From Pseudomonas sp. JUb42 (GTDB taxonomy: Bacteria; Pseudomonadota; Gammaproteobacteria; Pseudomonadales; Pseudomonadaceae): a stretch of DNA of 64,000 nucleotides. Of this stretch, positions 10,074 to 18,551 are shown in pieces (within the stretch, counting starts at the first letter, position 1; each line of letters opens with the position of its first letter). The notes under the pieces were generated by a model. The model was given only the letters and a program-made list of their open reading frames with translations, did not search any database and was not told where the DNA came from. The DNA lies in the NCBI RefSeq assembly GCF_024807945.1, contig NZ_JANUFD010000010.1:206251-270250 (forward strand). The letters are read 5' to 3'. A program made the position numbers and the translations under genes.

Positions 10074-11657
10074 TTAACTATCTGCCGAGTCTTCCTTTGC
10101 CGAAGTGACTCGACCAATATCATAATCGCGTAACTTGTTGGCAATGGTTGTATGGGAAACACCCAGGCGTTTTCCCAACTGGCGACTGCTCGGATGCAGG
10201 CGATAAAGTTGCTCCAACACTGAACGCTCGAAGCGCCCGACAACTTCCTCCAATGTTCCCTCAAGGGAAAAATTACCCATGGGTTGTGCCACGCCATAAT
10301 CCGGCAAACGAATATGTTCGGCCTTCACCCTCCCGCCCTCGCACAGTGAGACCGCCTGAAACAACACATTCTCCAATTGCCGCACATTCCCCGGCCAATG
10401 GTATTGATGCAGCCGCGCCAGCGCCTGATCAGCGATTTTCGGCAGAGGGCAGCCGATCTGGCGGCTGGCTTGATCGAGAAAGTGCTGAACCAGCGGCTCC
10501 AGGCCGTCGAGGCATTCGCGCAGCGGTGGAATATGCAAAGACAGCACGTTGAGCCGGTGATACAGGTCCTGACGAAACTCGCCGCGAGCACACAGTTCGG
10601 ACAGATCGACCTGAGTGGCGCAGATGACCCGCACATCCAGATACACCTCTTCATCGCTGCCGACCCGGCGAAAGCAGCCTTCTTGCAGAAAGCGCAACAG
10701 TTTGGCCTGCAAGCGCGGGCTCATTTCCGTCACACCGTCGAGGAACAGGGTGCCGCCTGCGGTGAGTTCCAGCAGGCCGAGACGGCCTTCCGCACGGGCG
10801 CCATCAAAGGCTCCGGGGCCGTAGCCGAACAACTCGGTCTCGGCCATGGATTCCGACAACCCGGCGCAGTTGAGCGACATCATCGGTGCCTGCCCGCGCG
10901 GGCTGGCCAGGTGACAGGCACGGGCCAGCAGCTCCTTGCCGGTGCCGGTCTCTCCTTCAATCAATAAAGGTGCGTCCAATGGCGCCATGCGCCGGGCTTC
11001 ACGGACCACCGCGGCCATGACTTTCGAGCTCTGGAAGATGCTGTCGAAGCCGCGCAGTTCCTGCTTGCGCACATGGTAGATGCGCTCACCGACACGGTCG
11101 GCGCGGTGCAGGGTCAGCACCGCCCCGGCGAGGGCTTCGCTGTCGTCGTGCTCGGACTGCAAAGGCGCGATATCCGCGAGAAATACATCACCACGCACCT
11201 TGACCCGCAAACCGTTGATCCGCGATTTACTGGCGCGAATCAGCTCGGGCAGGTCAAAGTCCTCGGCATATTTCGACAGGGCAATCCCCGGCACCTCATC
11301 GACCCGCACCCCAAGCAACTGCGCCGCCGCGCGGTTGGCGGCGACTATGGCCCCGGCCATATCAATGGACAGCACCGGAAACTCCAGAGCGCCGAGCAGG
11401 GCATTGAGCTCCATATGCCGCCGCTCGCTGGGCATCAAACCAACGCGCTTGACACCAAACACTCCGGCAATGGCCTCGAAGCGCGGGCGCAGGGCCTGGA
11501 ATTGCAGGTTGATCAGGTTCGGACAGTGCAGATAAATGGCGTCGCCATGTTCACCGCCGACCTCGCCACGAGCAACGTTGACGCCGTAGTCCACCAGCAG
11601 ATCGAGGATGTCACGCAGAATCCCGATGCGATTTTGACAATGAACTTTGATACGCAT
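10074..11657 (-). CDS. phhR: PhhR, TyrR-like regulator of aromatic amino-acid catabolism
   Basis: 527 aa starting MRIKVHCQNRIGILRDIL, an N-terminal ACT domain. A PAS domain follows at about residues 80-190, then an AAA+ core with Walker A GETGTGKE and Walker B GGTLFLDGVTEM. A Fis-type HTH (RQLGKRLGVSHTTIANKL) is C-terminal. The sigma54-contact GAFTGA loop is changed: the sequence reads GYGPGAFDGARAEG. This agrees with PhhR/TyrR acting at sigma70 promoters. It is divergent from phhABC and responds to phenylalanine or tyrosine. I chose the ATG at 11657 over an upstream TTG. Confidence 0.94.
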   Translation of the reverse strand: MRIKVHCQNRIGILRDILDLLVDYGVNVARGEVGGEHGDAIYLHCPNLINLQFQALRPRFEAIAGVFGVKRVGLMPSERRHMELNALLGALEFPVLSIDMAGAIVAANRAAAQLLGVRVDEVPGIALSKYAEDFDLPELIRASKSRINGLRVKVRGDVFLADIAPLQSEHDDSEALAGAVLTLHRADRVGERIYHVRKQELRGFDSIFQSSKVMAAVVREARRMAPLDAPLLIEGETGTGKELLARACHLASPRGQAPMMSLNCAGLSESMAETELFGYGPGAFDGARAEGRLGLLELTAGGTLFLDGVTEMSPRLQAKLLRFLQEGCFRRVGSDEEVYLDVRVICATQVDLSELCARGEFRQDLYHRLNVLSLHIPPLRECLDGLEPLVQHFLDQASRQIGCPLPKIADQALARLHQYHWPGNVRQLENVLFQAVSLCEGGRVKAEHIRLPDYGVAQPMGNFSLEGTLEEVVGRFERSVLEQLYRLHPSSRQLGKRLGVSHTTIANKLRDYDIGRVTSAKEDSADS

Positions 11658-11765
11658 GATCCGACCCTGTGACGGCAACTTTTTCTAATGGGTTCATATT
11701 AACCGTCAAGAATTCGTGACACATACAGTTAAAAATTCTCGCGACGAGCGGGTATTAGCAACGCA

Positions 11766-11783
11766 CGTAAACTTTTCGTTACG
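11766..11783. promoter_or_regulatory. candidate PhhR (TyrR-type) box upstream of phhA
   Basis: CGTAAA-N6-GTTACG resembles the TyrR/PhhR consensus TGTAAA-N6-TTTACA and is itself palindromic (CGTAA/TTACG). It lies in the 245-bp phhR-phhA intergenic region, about 120 bases before phhA. Confidence 0.5.
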
Positions 11784-11902
11784 AAAAACGCCGCTCCGGA
11801 CTCTCGACCTCCCGCTATCAGGGCTGAAACCTACGCGTCTTTGCGCTATCTCTTGCTGCATCAGAACAACAAATCCTTCGCGCATTGCAGCAGGAGAACA
11901 GC

Positions 11903-12703
11903 ATGACCCACTACGTTGCTCGCGAGCCTGACGCCCAGGGTTTCATCCACTACAGCCCCGCCGAACACCGGGTGTGGAACATCCTGATCACGCGCCAGCT
12001 GGACATCATCAAGGATCGCGCCTGCCAGGAGTACCTGGACGGTATCGAGCTGTTGGGCCTGCCCCACGAGCGCATCCCGCAGTTGGACGAGATCAACCGC
12101 GTGCTGGCAGCAACCACTGGCTGGCAGGTAGAAAGGGTTCCGGCACTGATTCCCTTCCAGACCTTCTTTGAACTGCTGGCGAGCAAGCGCTTTCCGGTAG
12201 CGACCTTTATTCGCACCGAGGAAGAACTGGATTACCTGCAGGAACCCGACATCTTTCACGAGATATTCGGCCACTGCCCGCTGCTGACCAACCCCTGGTT
12301 CGGCGAATTCACCCACATGTACGGCAAGCTCGGCCTGAGTGCGAGCAAGGAACAGCGGGTCTACCTGGCGCGGCTGTACTGGATGACCATCGAATTCGGC
12401 CTGGTGGACACGCCAAAAGGCCGGCGCATCTACGGCGGCGGCATCCTGTCCTCACCGAAAGAGGCGGTCTACAGCCTGTCCGCCGAGCCCGCGCATCATC
12501 CGTTCGACCCGCTGGAAGCCATGCGCACGCCCTATCGCATCGACATCCTGCAACCGCTGTACTTTGTCCTGCCCGATCTCAAGCGTTTGTTCGAGCTGGC
12601 CCATGAGGACATCATGGCCATGGTCCAGACCGGTATGCAGTTGGGCCTGCATGCGCCAACCTTTCCACCTAAAATTCAACCCTCCAAAACTCACGCCGCC
12701 TGA
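11903..12703 (+). CDS. phhA: phenylalanine 4-monooxygenase (phenylalanine hydroxylase)
   Basis: 266 aa, the size of the single-domain bacterial enzyme. It makes tyrosine from phenylalanine with tetrahydropterin and O2. The iron ligands are visible in EIFGHCPLL (His), with a second His near FTHMYGKLG and a Glu in YWMTIEFGL. The ATG at 11903 follows GCAGCAGGAGA. It is first of phhABC, 13 bp before phhB. Confidence 0.97.
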   Translation: MTHYVAREPDAQGFIHYSPAEHRVWNILITRQLDIIKDRACQEYLDGIELLGLPHERIPQLDEINRVLAATTGWQVERVPALIPFQTFFELLASKRFPVATFIRTEEELDYLQEPDIFHEIFGHCPLLTNPWFGEFTHMYGKLGLSASKEQRVYLARLYWMTIEFGLVDTPKGRRIYGGGILSSPKEAVYSLSAEPAHHPFDPLEAMRTPYRIDILQPLYFVLPDLKRLFELAHEDIMAMVQTGMQLGLHAPTFPPKIQPSKTHAA

Positions 12704-12716
12704 CAGGACCCGACCC

Positions 12717-13073
12717 ATGACGACTCTCAACCAAGCCCATTGCGAAGCCTGCCGCGCCGATGCCCCGCAAGTCAGCGAGGCGGAACTGCCCGCGCTGATC
12801 AAGCAGATTCCGGACTGGAATATCGAAGTACGCGACGGCGTGATGCAGTTGGAGAAGATCTTTCTATTCAAGAATTTCAAATTTGCGCTGGCGTTTACCA
12901 ACGCGGTCGGCGAAATTGCCGAAGCCGAAGGTCACCACCCGGGTCTTTTGACCGAATGGGGCAAGGTGACCGTGACCTGGTGGAGCCATTCGATCAAAGG
13001 GCTGCACCGCAACGACTTCATCATGGCCGCCCGCACTGACGAGGTGGCCAAAGATGCCGAGGGCCGCAAGTAA
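12717..13073 (+). CDS. phhB: pterin-4a-carbinolamine dehydratase
   Basis: 118 aa. It regenerates the pterin cofactor used by PhhA by dehydrating 4a-hydroxytetrahydropterin. The family signature is EAEGHHPGLLTEWGKVTVTW, with the active-site His pair, then WWSHSIKGLHRND. The start overlaps nothing and lies 13 bases after phhA. The stop TAA abuts the phhC ATG. Confidence 0.96.
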   Translation: MTTLNQAHCEACRADAPQVSEAELPALIKQIPDWNIEVRDGVMQLEKIFLFKNFKFALAFTNAVGEIAEAEGHHPGLLTEWGKVTVTWWSHSIKGLHRNDFIMAARTDEVAKDAEGRK

Positions 13074-14264
13074 ATGCATTTCTCCGATATCCAGCGAGTG
13101 CCGGGTGATCCGATTCTGGGATTGATCGAGGCCTACGCCAACGATACCAACCCGAACAAATTCGACCTGGGCGTGGGTGTCTATAAAGACGCCCAGGGCC
13201 TGACCACCATTCCCCGCGCGGTGAAACTGGCCGAACAGCGTCTGGTCGACAAGCAGTTGACCAAGACCTATATCGGCGGCCATGGCGAGCCGCGCTTCGG
13301 CACCCTGATCAGCCAGTTGGTACTGGGCGACAATTCGCCATTGCTCGCTGCCAGACGCGTCAGCGCCACGCAAACCCCAGGTGGCACCGGCGCCCTGCGT
13401 CTGAGCGGCGACTTCATTGCAGAGTGCCTGCCCGGCCGTGGCATCTGGCTCAGTGATCCGACCTGGCCGATCCACGAGACCATTTTCGCCAAGGCCGGCC
13501 TCAAGGTCAGCCACTACCCGTATGTCGACCGGGAAAACCGTCTGACCGTCGACGCCATGCTCGCCGCCTTCGAGACCATTCCCAGCGGTGACGTGGTGCT
13601 GCTGCACGCCTGCTGTCACAACCCCACCGGCTTCGATCTGGGGCATGAGGACTGGAAGCGTGTTCTCGAAGTAGTCCGTCGACGCAACCTGCTGCCATTG
13701 ATCGACTTCGCCTATCAGGGCTTCGGTGACGGCCTGGAAGAAGATGCCTGGGCAGCGCGCCTGTTTGCCGCCGAGCTGCCGGAATTGCTCATCACCAGCT
13801 CCTGCTCGAAGAATTTCGGCCTGTACCGCGAACGCACCGGCGCGCTGATCGTCTGCTGCGCCGATGCCGAGAAGTCCCTCGACGTGCGCAGCCAACTGTC
13901 GTCGATCGCCCGCAACTTGTGGTCCAACCCGCCGGACCATGGCGCGGCGGTAGTCGCCGAGATTCTCGGAGATGCCGAGCTGAAACAACTGTGGGCCGAG
14001 GAAGTGGAAGAGATGCGCCAGCGTATCGCGCAACTGCGCAGCGGCCTGGTGCAAGCCCTGACGCCGTTGGGTCTGGGTCAGCGCTTTGCGCATATCGCGC
14101 AGCAACGCGGGATGTTTTCCTACACCGGTCTCAACGACGATCAAGTCGCCCGTCTGCGCCATGAACACAGCGTGTACATGGTCAACGCCGGTCGCGCCAA
14201 CGTCGCAGGGATCGACGCAACCCGTCTGCACGCATTGGCAGCGGCCATCGCCGCCGTTTGCTGA
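13074..14264 (+). CDS. phhC: aromatic amino-acid aminotransferase
   Basis: 396 aa, class I fold-type I PLP enzyme of the AspC/TyrB group. The PLP lysine is in SSCSKNFGLYRERTG, with an upstream HNPTGFD motif and a C-terminal substrate-binding Arg in NAGRANVAGI. It removes the amino group from tyrosine or phenylalanine and so links PhhA to tyrosine catabolism. It starts directly on the base after the phhB stop. Confidence 0.93.
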   Translation: MHFSDIQRVPGDPILGLIEAYANDTNPNKFDLGVGVYKDAQGLTTIPRAVKLAEQRLVDKQLTKTYIGGHGEPRFGTLISQLVLGDNSPLLAARRVSATQTPGGTGALRLSGDFIAECLPGRGIWLSDPTWPIHETIFAKAGLKVSHYPYVDRENRLTVDAMLAAFETIPSGDVVLLHACCHNPTGFDLGHEDWKRVLEVVRRRNLLPLIDFAYQGFGDGLEEDAWAARLFAAELPELLITSSCSKNFGLYRERTGALIVCCADAEKSLDVRSQLSSIARNLWSNPPDHGAAVVAEILGDAELKQLWAEEVEEMRQRIAQLRSGLVQALTPLGLGQRFAHIAQQRGMFSYTGLNDDQVARLRHEHSVYMVNAGRANVAGIDATRLHALAAAIAAVC

Positions 14265-14455
14265 TCGTAGCGAGCTGCGAATTTCAGGGCGCCGCAATGG
14301 CGCCTTGAGACTAAAGAAGACCAGCGGCTGAAATTAAACATCTGATTGTCATTTCCAGTGCGCTATCCTCCCTGAGCTTTCTGAACACAGTGTCTAACCA
14401 AGTCGGCTTAACCGACGTGATCCTGCAACTTCAGATCTTGTGAGGAGCGATGACA

Positions 14456-14599
14456 ATGCATGAAATCCCGAACTTCCCCTTCCCAAGCCTGCATGAACAG
14501 CAGCAAACTGCCCTGGCCCGACGCGAATCCGGCCAACTCAATGCAATGAAAGCAGCACCAAAGGCTCAAGAGAGCCAAAAAGCTTCCAGTAAGAACTGA
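14456..14599 (+). CDS. small protein of unknown function
   Basis: 47 aa starting MHEIPNFPFPSLHEQQ. A GGAG site at 14444 lies 8 bases before this ATG; an in-frame ATG two codons earlier is too close to that site. Hydrophilic, ending in lysines and serines, with no signal peptide or membrane segment. I do not recognise a named domain. It lies between phhC and another small gene and may be co-transcribed with the latter. Confidence 0.5.
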   Translation: MHEIPNFPFPSLHEQQQTALARRESGQLNAMKAAPKAQESQKASSKN

Positions 14600-14670
14600 A
14601 AGCTGATGGTTCAGGCGTATTGAAGCTGGATTCGTTTTGCTTCCATACGCCTGAAATGCCAAAGAATGCC

Positions 14671-14853
14671 ATGACCGAATTCGACGAAAAACAAGCCAGC
14701 GCCCTGATCCACGCCGCCGAAAAAATGATCAATGTCTGGAGCCGCCTGAGCCCGGAAAAACAGAGCGCCCTGCTCGCCCGTTTCGGCACCCAGGAAAATG
14801 CCCTTGCGGCATTGGTGACCACCCAGTTGGTTGCACCTGTCAGCGAAGACTGA
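14671..14853 (+). CDS. small helical protein of unknown function
   Basis: 60 aa, MTEFDEKQASALIHAAEKM onward, all predicted alpha-helical and charged. Two earlier in-frame ATGs (14620, 14656) are possible, and none has a strong ribosome site. The coding bias is Pseudomonas-like. Not recognised; possibly paired with the 47-aa gene 71 bases upstream. Confidence 0.5.
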   Translation: MTEFDEKQASALIHAAEKMINVWSRLSPEKQSALLARFGTQENALAALVTTQLVAPVSED

Positions 14854-14874
14854 CTCTGCTGCCCCACACATTCG

Positions 14875-14962
14875 GTGGGAGCGGATTTATCCGCGAAGGC
14901 GTCGGTACATTCACCATTTTTCCTCACAGACATACCGCTTTCGCGGATAAATCCGCTCCCAC
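14875..14962. repeat. REP pair
   Basis: GTGGGAGCGGATTTATCCGCG (14875-14895) and its exact reverse complement (14942-14962), with a 46-bp spacer. Confidence 0.9.
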
Positions 14963-15031
14963 CAGAGGGGCATTCGACCTTTTTTTCCAATTCAAACCCA
15001 GCAATGTCCAAAGCGCCGCTATCATAGCCAC

Positions 15032-15047
15032 TTAGCAAGCTTGCTAA
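15032..15047. promoter_or_regulatory. 16-bp perfect palindrome, candidate operator of the MFS gene
   Basis: TTAGCAAGCTTGCTAA, 28 bases upstream of the MFS start codon. Its size and symmetry suit a MarR-type dimeric repressor. No regulator gene is adjacent; the nearest MarR gene in the window is at 37.0 kb. Confidence 0.55.
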
Positions 15048-15075
15048 TGATCGGCTTACTTTCCTGGATTTACCC

Positions 15076-16287
15076 ATGTCTGAACCGCAGTCCGCCGCCA
15101 CGCAACGTCCTCTCGACGTGACGTTGCAGGTCGTTTCCATTGTTCTGTTCACTTTTATTGGCTACCTGAATATAGGCATCCCCCTGGCGGTGCTGCCCGG
15201 CTATGTGCACACCGACCTGGGTTTCGGTGCCGTTACCGCCGGGCTGGTGATCAGCGTGCAATACCTGGCGACCCTGCTCAGCCGCCCCTATGCCGGGCGC
15301 ATCATCGACAACCTGGGCAGCAAGAAGGCCGTGCAATACGGCCTCGCCGGCTGCGGTTTGAGCGGTGTATTGATGTTGCTGGCGGCACTGACTCAGAGCT
15401 GGCCGATGCTCAGCCTGCTGGCGATTTTCCTCGGACGACTGGTATTGGGCAGCGCGGAAAGCCTGGTCGGCTCCGGCTCGATTGGCTGGGGCATTGGCCG
15501 GGTCGGCGCGGCCAATACTGCCAAAGTGATTTCCTGGAACGGTATTGCCAGCTACGGCGCATTGGCCATCGGCGCGCCGCTGGGGGTATTGCTGGTCGAC
15601 GCCCTGGGGCTGTGGAGCATGGGTGCCAGTATCATCCTGCTGGCCGCTCTGGGCATGTTCCTGACCCTGAAGAAACCCGCCGCGCCCATCGTCCACGGTG
15701 AGCGTCTGCCATTCCTGCATGTGCTGGGCCGGGTATTGCCCCACGGCATGGGCCTGGCATTGGGCTCCATCGGTTTCGGCACCATCGCCACCTTTATCAC
15801 TCTGTATTACGCCAGTCACAGCTGGCCCAATGCGGTGCTGTGCCTGAGCCTGTTCGGCGCCAGTTTTATCGGTGCGCGGCTGCTGTTCGGCAACTTCATC
15901 AACCGGCTTGGCGGGTTTCGCGTGGCGATTGCCTGCCTGTCGGTGGAAAGCCTGGGCCTGCTGTTGCTCTGGCTGGCACCGACACCCGGCCTGGCCCTGG
16001 CGGGTGCGGCGCTGACCGGCTTTGGCTTCTCCCTGGTCTTCCCGGCCTTGGGCGTGGAGGCGGTGAATCTGGTGCCGGCGGCCAGTCGCGGTGCGGCAGT
16101 GGGGGCTTATTCGCTGTTTATCGACCTGTCCCTGGGTATCACCGGGCCAGTGGCCGGGGCCATTGCGGCGGGCTTTGGCTTCGCTTCGATCTTTCTGTTC
16201 GCGGCCCTGGCGGCCCTGAGCGGGCTGGGCTTGAGCATCTATTTGTATAAACAGGCGCAGGTGATGCGCGAGAACAAAGAAGTCTAA
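15076..16287 (+). CDS. MFS transporter, YhhS/YfcJ (UPF0226) type
   Basis: 403 aa with about twelve hydrophobic segments and the MFS loop 2-3 motif region RPYAGRIIDNLGSKKAVQYG. The opening resembles E. coli YhhS: IGIPLAVLPGYVHTDLGFG and LVISVQYLATLLSRPYAG. Members are inner-membrane exporters; some affect arabinose or herbicide tolerance, but the natural substrate is unknown. Its 3' end overlaps the convergent arfB by 4 bases. Confidence 0.85.
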   Translation: MSEPQSAATQRPLDVTLQVVSIVLFTFIGYLNIGIPLAVLPGYVHTDLGFGAVTAGLVISVQYLATLLSRPYAGRIIDNLGSKKAVQYGLAGCGLSGVLMLLAALTQSWPMLSLLAIFLGRLVLGSAESLVGSGSIGWGIGRVGAANTAKVISWNGIASYGALAIGAPLGVLLVDALGLWSMGASIILLAALGMFLTLKKPAAPIVHGERLPFLHVLGRVLPHGMGLALGSIGFGTIATFITLYYASHSWPNAVLCLSLFGASFIGARLLFGNFINRLGGFRVAIACLSVESLGLLLLWLAPTPGLALAGAALTGFGFSLVFPALGVEAVNLVPAASRGAAVGAYSLFIDLSLGITGPVAGAIAAGFGFASIFLFAALAALSGLGLSIYLYKQAQVMRENKEV

Positions 16288-16697
16288 AAGTCGATCTTGC
16301 CCCGTCCGGCTTTGATATTGCCGCGCTTGGTCTTGGATTCCAGGCGCCGGGTCTTGGAACCCAGGGTCGGTTTGGTCGGGCGACGTTTCTTTTCCACCTT
16401 GGCGGCGTTGACGATCAGCTCGCTCAAGCGCTCCAGGGCATCGGCGCGGTTCTGCTCCTGGGTCCGGTACTGCTGGGCCTTGAGCACGATCACCCCATCG
16501 CTGGTGATCCGACTGTCACGCAAGGCCAGCAGCCGTTCCTTGTAGAACGGCGGCAAGGACGAGGCGTTGATATCGAAACGCAGGTGCACCGCACTCGAGA
16601 CCTTATTGACATTCTGCCCACCCGCGCCCTGGGCACGGATGGCGGTCAACTCGATCTCGGCATCGGGCAGATGCACATTGTTGGAAATCACCAGCAT
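16284..16697 (-). CDS. arfB: ArfB, alternative ribosome-rescue peptidyl-tRNA hydrolase
   Basis: 137 aa with the catalytic GGQ in AIRAQGAGGQNVNKVSSAVH, as in release factors but without a codon-recognition domain. The basic C-terminal tail (TKPTLGSKTRRLESKTKR) enters the empty mRNA channel of stalled ribosomes. It hydrolyses peptidyl-tRNA on non-stop complexes. It lies upstream of aroP on the same strand, as in P. aeruginosa. Confidence 0.94.
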   Translation of the reverse strand: MLVISNNVHLPDAEIELTAIRAQGAGGQNVNKVSSAVHLRFDINASSLPPFYKERLLALRDSRITSDGVIVLKAQQYRTQEQNRADALERLSELIVNAAKVEKKRRPTKPTLGSKTRRLESKTKRGNIKAGRGKIDF

Positions 16698-16707
16698 GGG
16701 TGGTTCT

Positions 16708-18111
16708 CTAAAGCTGCGTCAGGGCGGATGCGCTGCGCTTGTTCTTGATCCCGTAGCAGGCCCACATGACCAGCAGCCAGACCGGAATCGCATACACCGA
16801 CACCTGAATGCCGGGGATCATCAGCATGATCCCGAGGATCAACACCACGAACGCCAGGCACAGGTAGTTGCCATAGGGATACCACAGCGCCTTGAACAAT
16901 GGCACCTGACCGATGCGCAGCATGTGCTGGCGGAATTTCAGGTGCGAGTAGCTGATCATCGCCCAGTTGATCACCAGGGTGGCCACCACCAGAGACATCA
17001 GCAGCTCAAGGGCATGCTGCGGGATCAGGTAGTTGAGCACTACGGCAATCAGGGTCACCAGTGCCGAGACCAGAATCGCCCGCACCGGCACTCCGCGCTT
17101 GTCGACCTTGGCCAGGGCCTGGGGCGCATCACCCTGCTCGGCCATGCCGAACAGCATGCGCGCATTGCAATAGGTGCCGCTGTTATACACAGACAGGGCA
17201 GCGGTCAGCACCACGAAGTTAAGGATATGCGCCGCCGTGTTGCTGCCCAGCATGGAGAACACCTGCACGAACGGGCTGCTGCTATAGGCGTCGCCGGAGG
17301 CATTGAGGCTGGCCAGCAGCGAATCCCACGGGGTCAGCGACAGCAGAACGACCAGGGCGCCGATATAGAAAATCAGGATGCGGTAGATCACCTGATTGAT
17401 CGCCTTGGGGATCACCGTCTTCGGCTGATCGGCTTCGGCAGCGGTAAAGCCGAGCATTTCCAGGCCGCCGAAGGAAAACATGATAAACGCCAGGGCCATG
17501 ACCAGGCCGGACACGCCGTTGGGGAAGAAACCGCCGTGTTCCCACAGGTTGCTCACCGCCGCCTGGGGGCCGCCGTGGCCGCTGACCAGCAGGTAGCTGC
17601 CCAGGGCGATCATGCCGACGATGGCCACCACCTTGATAATGGCAAACCAGAACTCGGCCTCGCCAAAGACTTTGACGTTGGCCAGGTTGATGGCGTTGAT
17701 CATCACGAAGAACACTGCCGCCGAGACCCAGGTCGGAATCTCTGGCCACCAGTAGTGCACATATTTACCCACGGCCGTCAGCTCGGACATGCCCACCAGG
17801 ATATACAGCACCCAGCAGTTCCAGCCCGACAGGAAGCCGGCAAAGCCGCCCCAGTATTGATGGGCAAAGTGGCTGAAGGAGCCGGCCACGGGCTCTTCAA
17901 CGATCATTTCGCCCAGCTGGCGCATGATCATGAAGGCAATGAAGCCGCAAATGGCGTAACCCAGAATCATCGACGGGCCAGCCGACTTGAGCACCCCGGC
18001 CGAACCGAGGAACAGGCCGGTGCCGATGGCGCCGCCGAGGGCGATCAGCTGGATATGGCGGTTTTTCAGGCCCCGCTTCAGCTCACCGGAAGAGGAAATG
18101 TGTTCACTCAT
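16708..18111 (-). CDS. aroP: aromatic amino-acid permease (AroP-type, APC family)
   Basis: 467 aa with about twelve membrane segments. The amino-acid permease signature starts GLKNRHIQLIALGGAIGTGL, and KSAGPSMILGYAICG follows. It is a proton-coupled inner-membrane importer. I assign aromatic substrates from similarity to AroP/PheP and from its place beside phhABC, as for P. aeruginosa AroP2. GabP/ProY relatives are hard to exclude by eye. Confidence 0.75.
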   Translation of the reverse strand: MSEHISSSGELKRGLKNRHIQLIALGGAIGTGLFLGSAGVLKSAGPSMILGYAICGFIAFMIMRQLGEMIVEEPVAGSFSHFAHQYWGGFAGFLSGWNCWVLYILVGMSELTAVGKYVHYWWPEIPTWVSAAVFFVMINAINLANVKVFGEAEFWFAIIKVVAIVGMIALGSYLLVSGHGGPQAAVSNLWEHGGFFPNGVSGLVMALAFIMFSFGGLEMLGFTAAEADQPKTVIPKAINQVIYRILIFYIGALVVLLSLTPWDSLLASLNASGDAYSSSPFVQVFSMLGSNTAAHILNFVVLTAALSVYNSGTYCNARMLFGMAEQGDAPQALAKVDKRGVPVRAILVSALVTLIAVVLNYLIPQHALELLMSLVVATLVINWAMISYSHLKFRQHMLRIGQVPLFKALWYPYGNYLCLAFVVLILGIMLMIPGIQVSVYAIPVWLLVMWACYGIKNKRSASALTQL

Positions 18112-18501
18112 GGATAGTCACCTGATTGTTCTTCTCTGTGACGGAATCGAACCCGTTGCGCTCGTGACGCAACGGAGTGCCGCAAGGCCGGGTAGGCCCT
18201 GGTTGTTGGGGGATGCGCTTGCGCGTTTAAATCCCAGAGAAAAGGCGGCGCATTGTACACGCCAGGGATGTAGGAAAAACCATACAGATGGTCAGGATTG
18301 CCTTGTGTCAGGGTGACAAGCTTTTGTGGGAGCGAATTCATTCGCGAAAGCGGTGCTCCAATCGATGAAAATACATCGGATGTACTGGCCTCTTCGCGAA
18401 TGAATTCGCTCCCACATTAGCCGCCCCAGGCCTTGCCTGCCTGGCTTGGGTTTGCAGTGCGGGAGCCGAGACTCAAGTCAGATGTTGTTTTATTCCAGGC
18501 G
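18112..18501. other. intergenic region upstream of aroP
   Basis: About 390 bases with no gene. It contains an 8-bp stem CCGTTGCG/CGCAACGG (18153-18175) in the aroP leader, a minus-strand TACAAT (near 18252-18257) that could be a -10 box, and the REP pair at 18326-18415. Confidence 0.5.
18326..18415. repeat. REP pair
   Basis: The same 21-bp arms as at 1081 (18326-18346 and 18395-18415, inverted). The spacer includes TGTACTGGCCTCTTCGCG, which also recurs at 7141-7178 and 20221-20256. Confidence 0.9.
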
Positions 18502-18540
18502 AAAAAAAACGCCGGTGTTTTACACCGGCGTTTATTTTTC
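18502..18540 (-). terminator. intrinsic terminator of rluB
   Basis: Perfect 11-bp stem AACGCCGGTGT (18509-18519) with ACACCGGCGTT (18522-18532), then eight T on the minus strand. The A/T tracts on both sides could make it bidirectional. Confidence 0.92.
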
Positions 18541-18551
18541 AGCCTGCAGCC

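Noticed and set aside
10074..11657. phhR as a sigma54-dependent activator
   Set aside because: The AAA+ domain is there, but the GAFTGA loop needed to contact sigma54 is altered (GAFDGARAEG), as in TyrR-like regulators.
16708..18111. GABA or proline permease
   Set aside because: Cannot be excluded from motifs alone, but the neighbours (arfB, phhABC) favour an aromatic amino-acid permease.
18130..18180. tRNA-like T-arm (GGTTCGATTCC on the minus strand)
   Set aside because: Only a T-loop-like sequence with a 4-bp stem is present. There is no D-arm, anticodon arm or acceptor stem, so it is not a tRNA.
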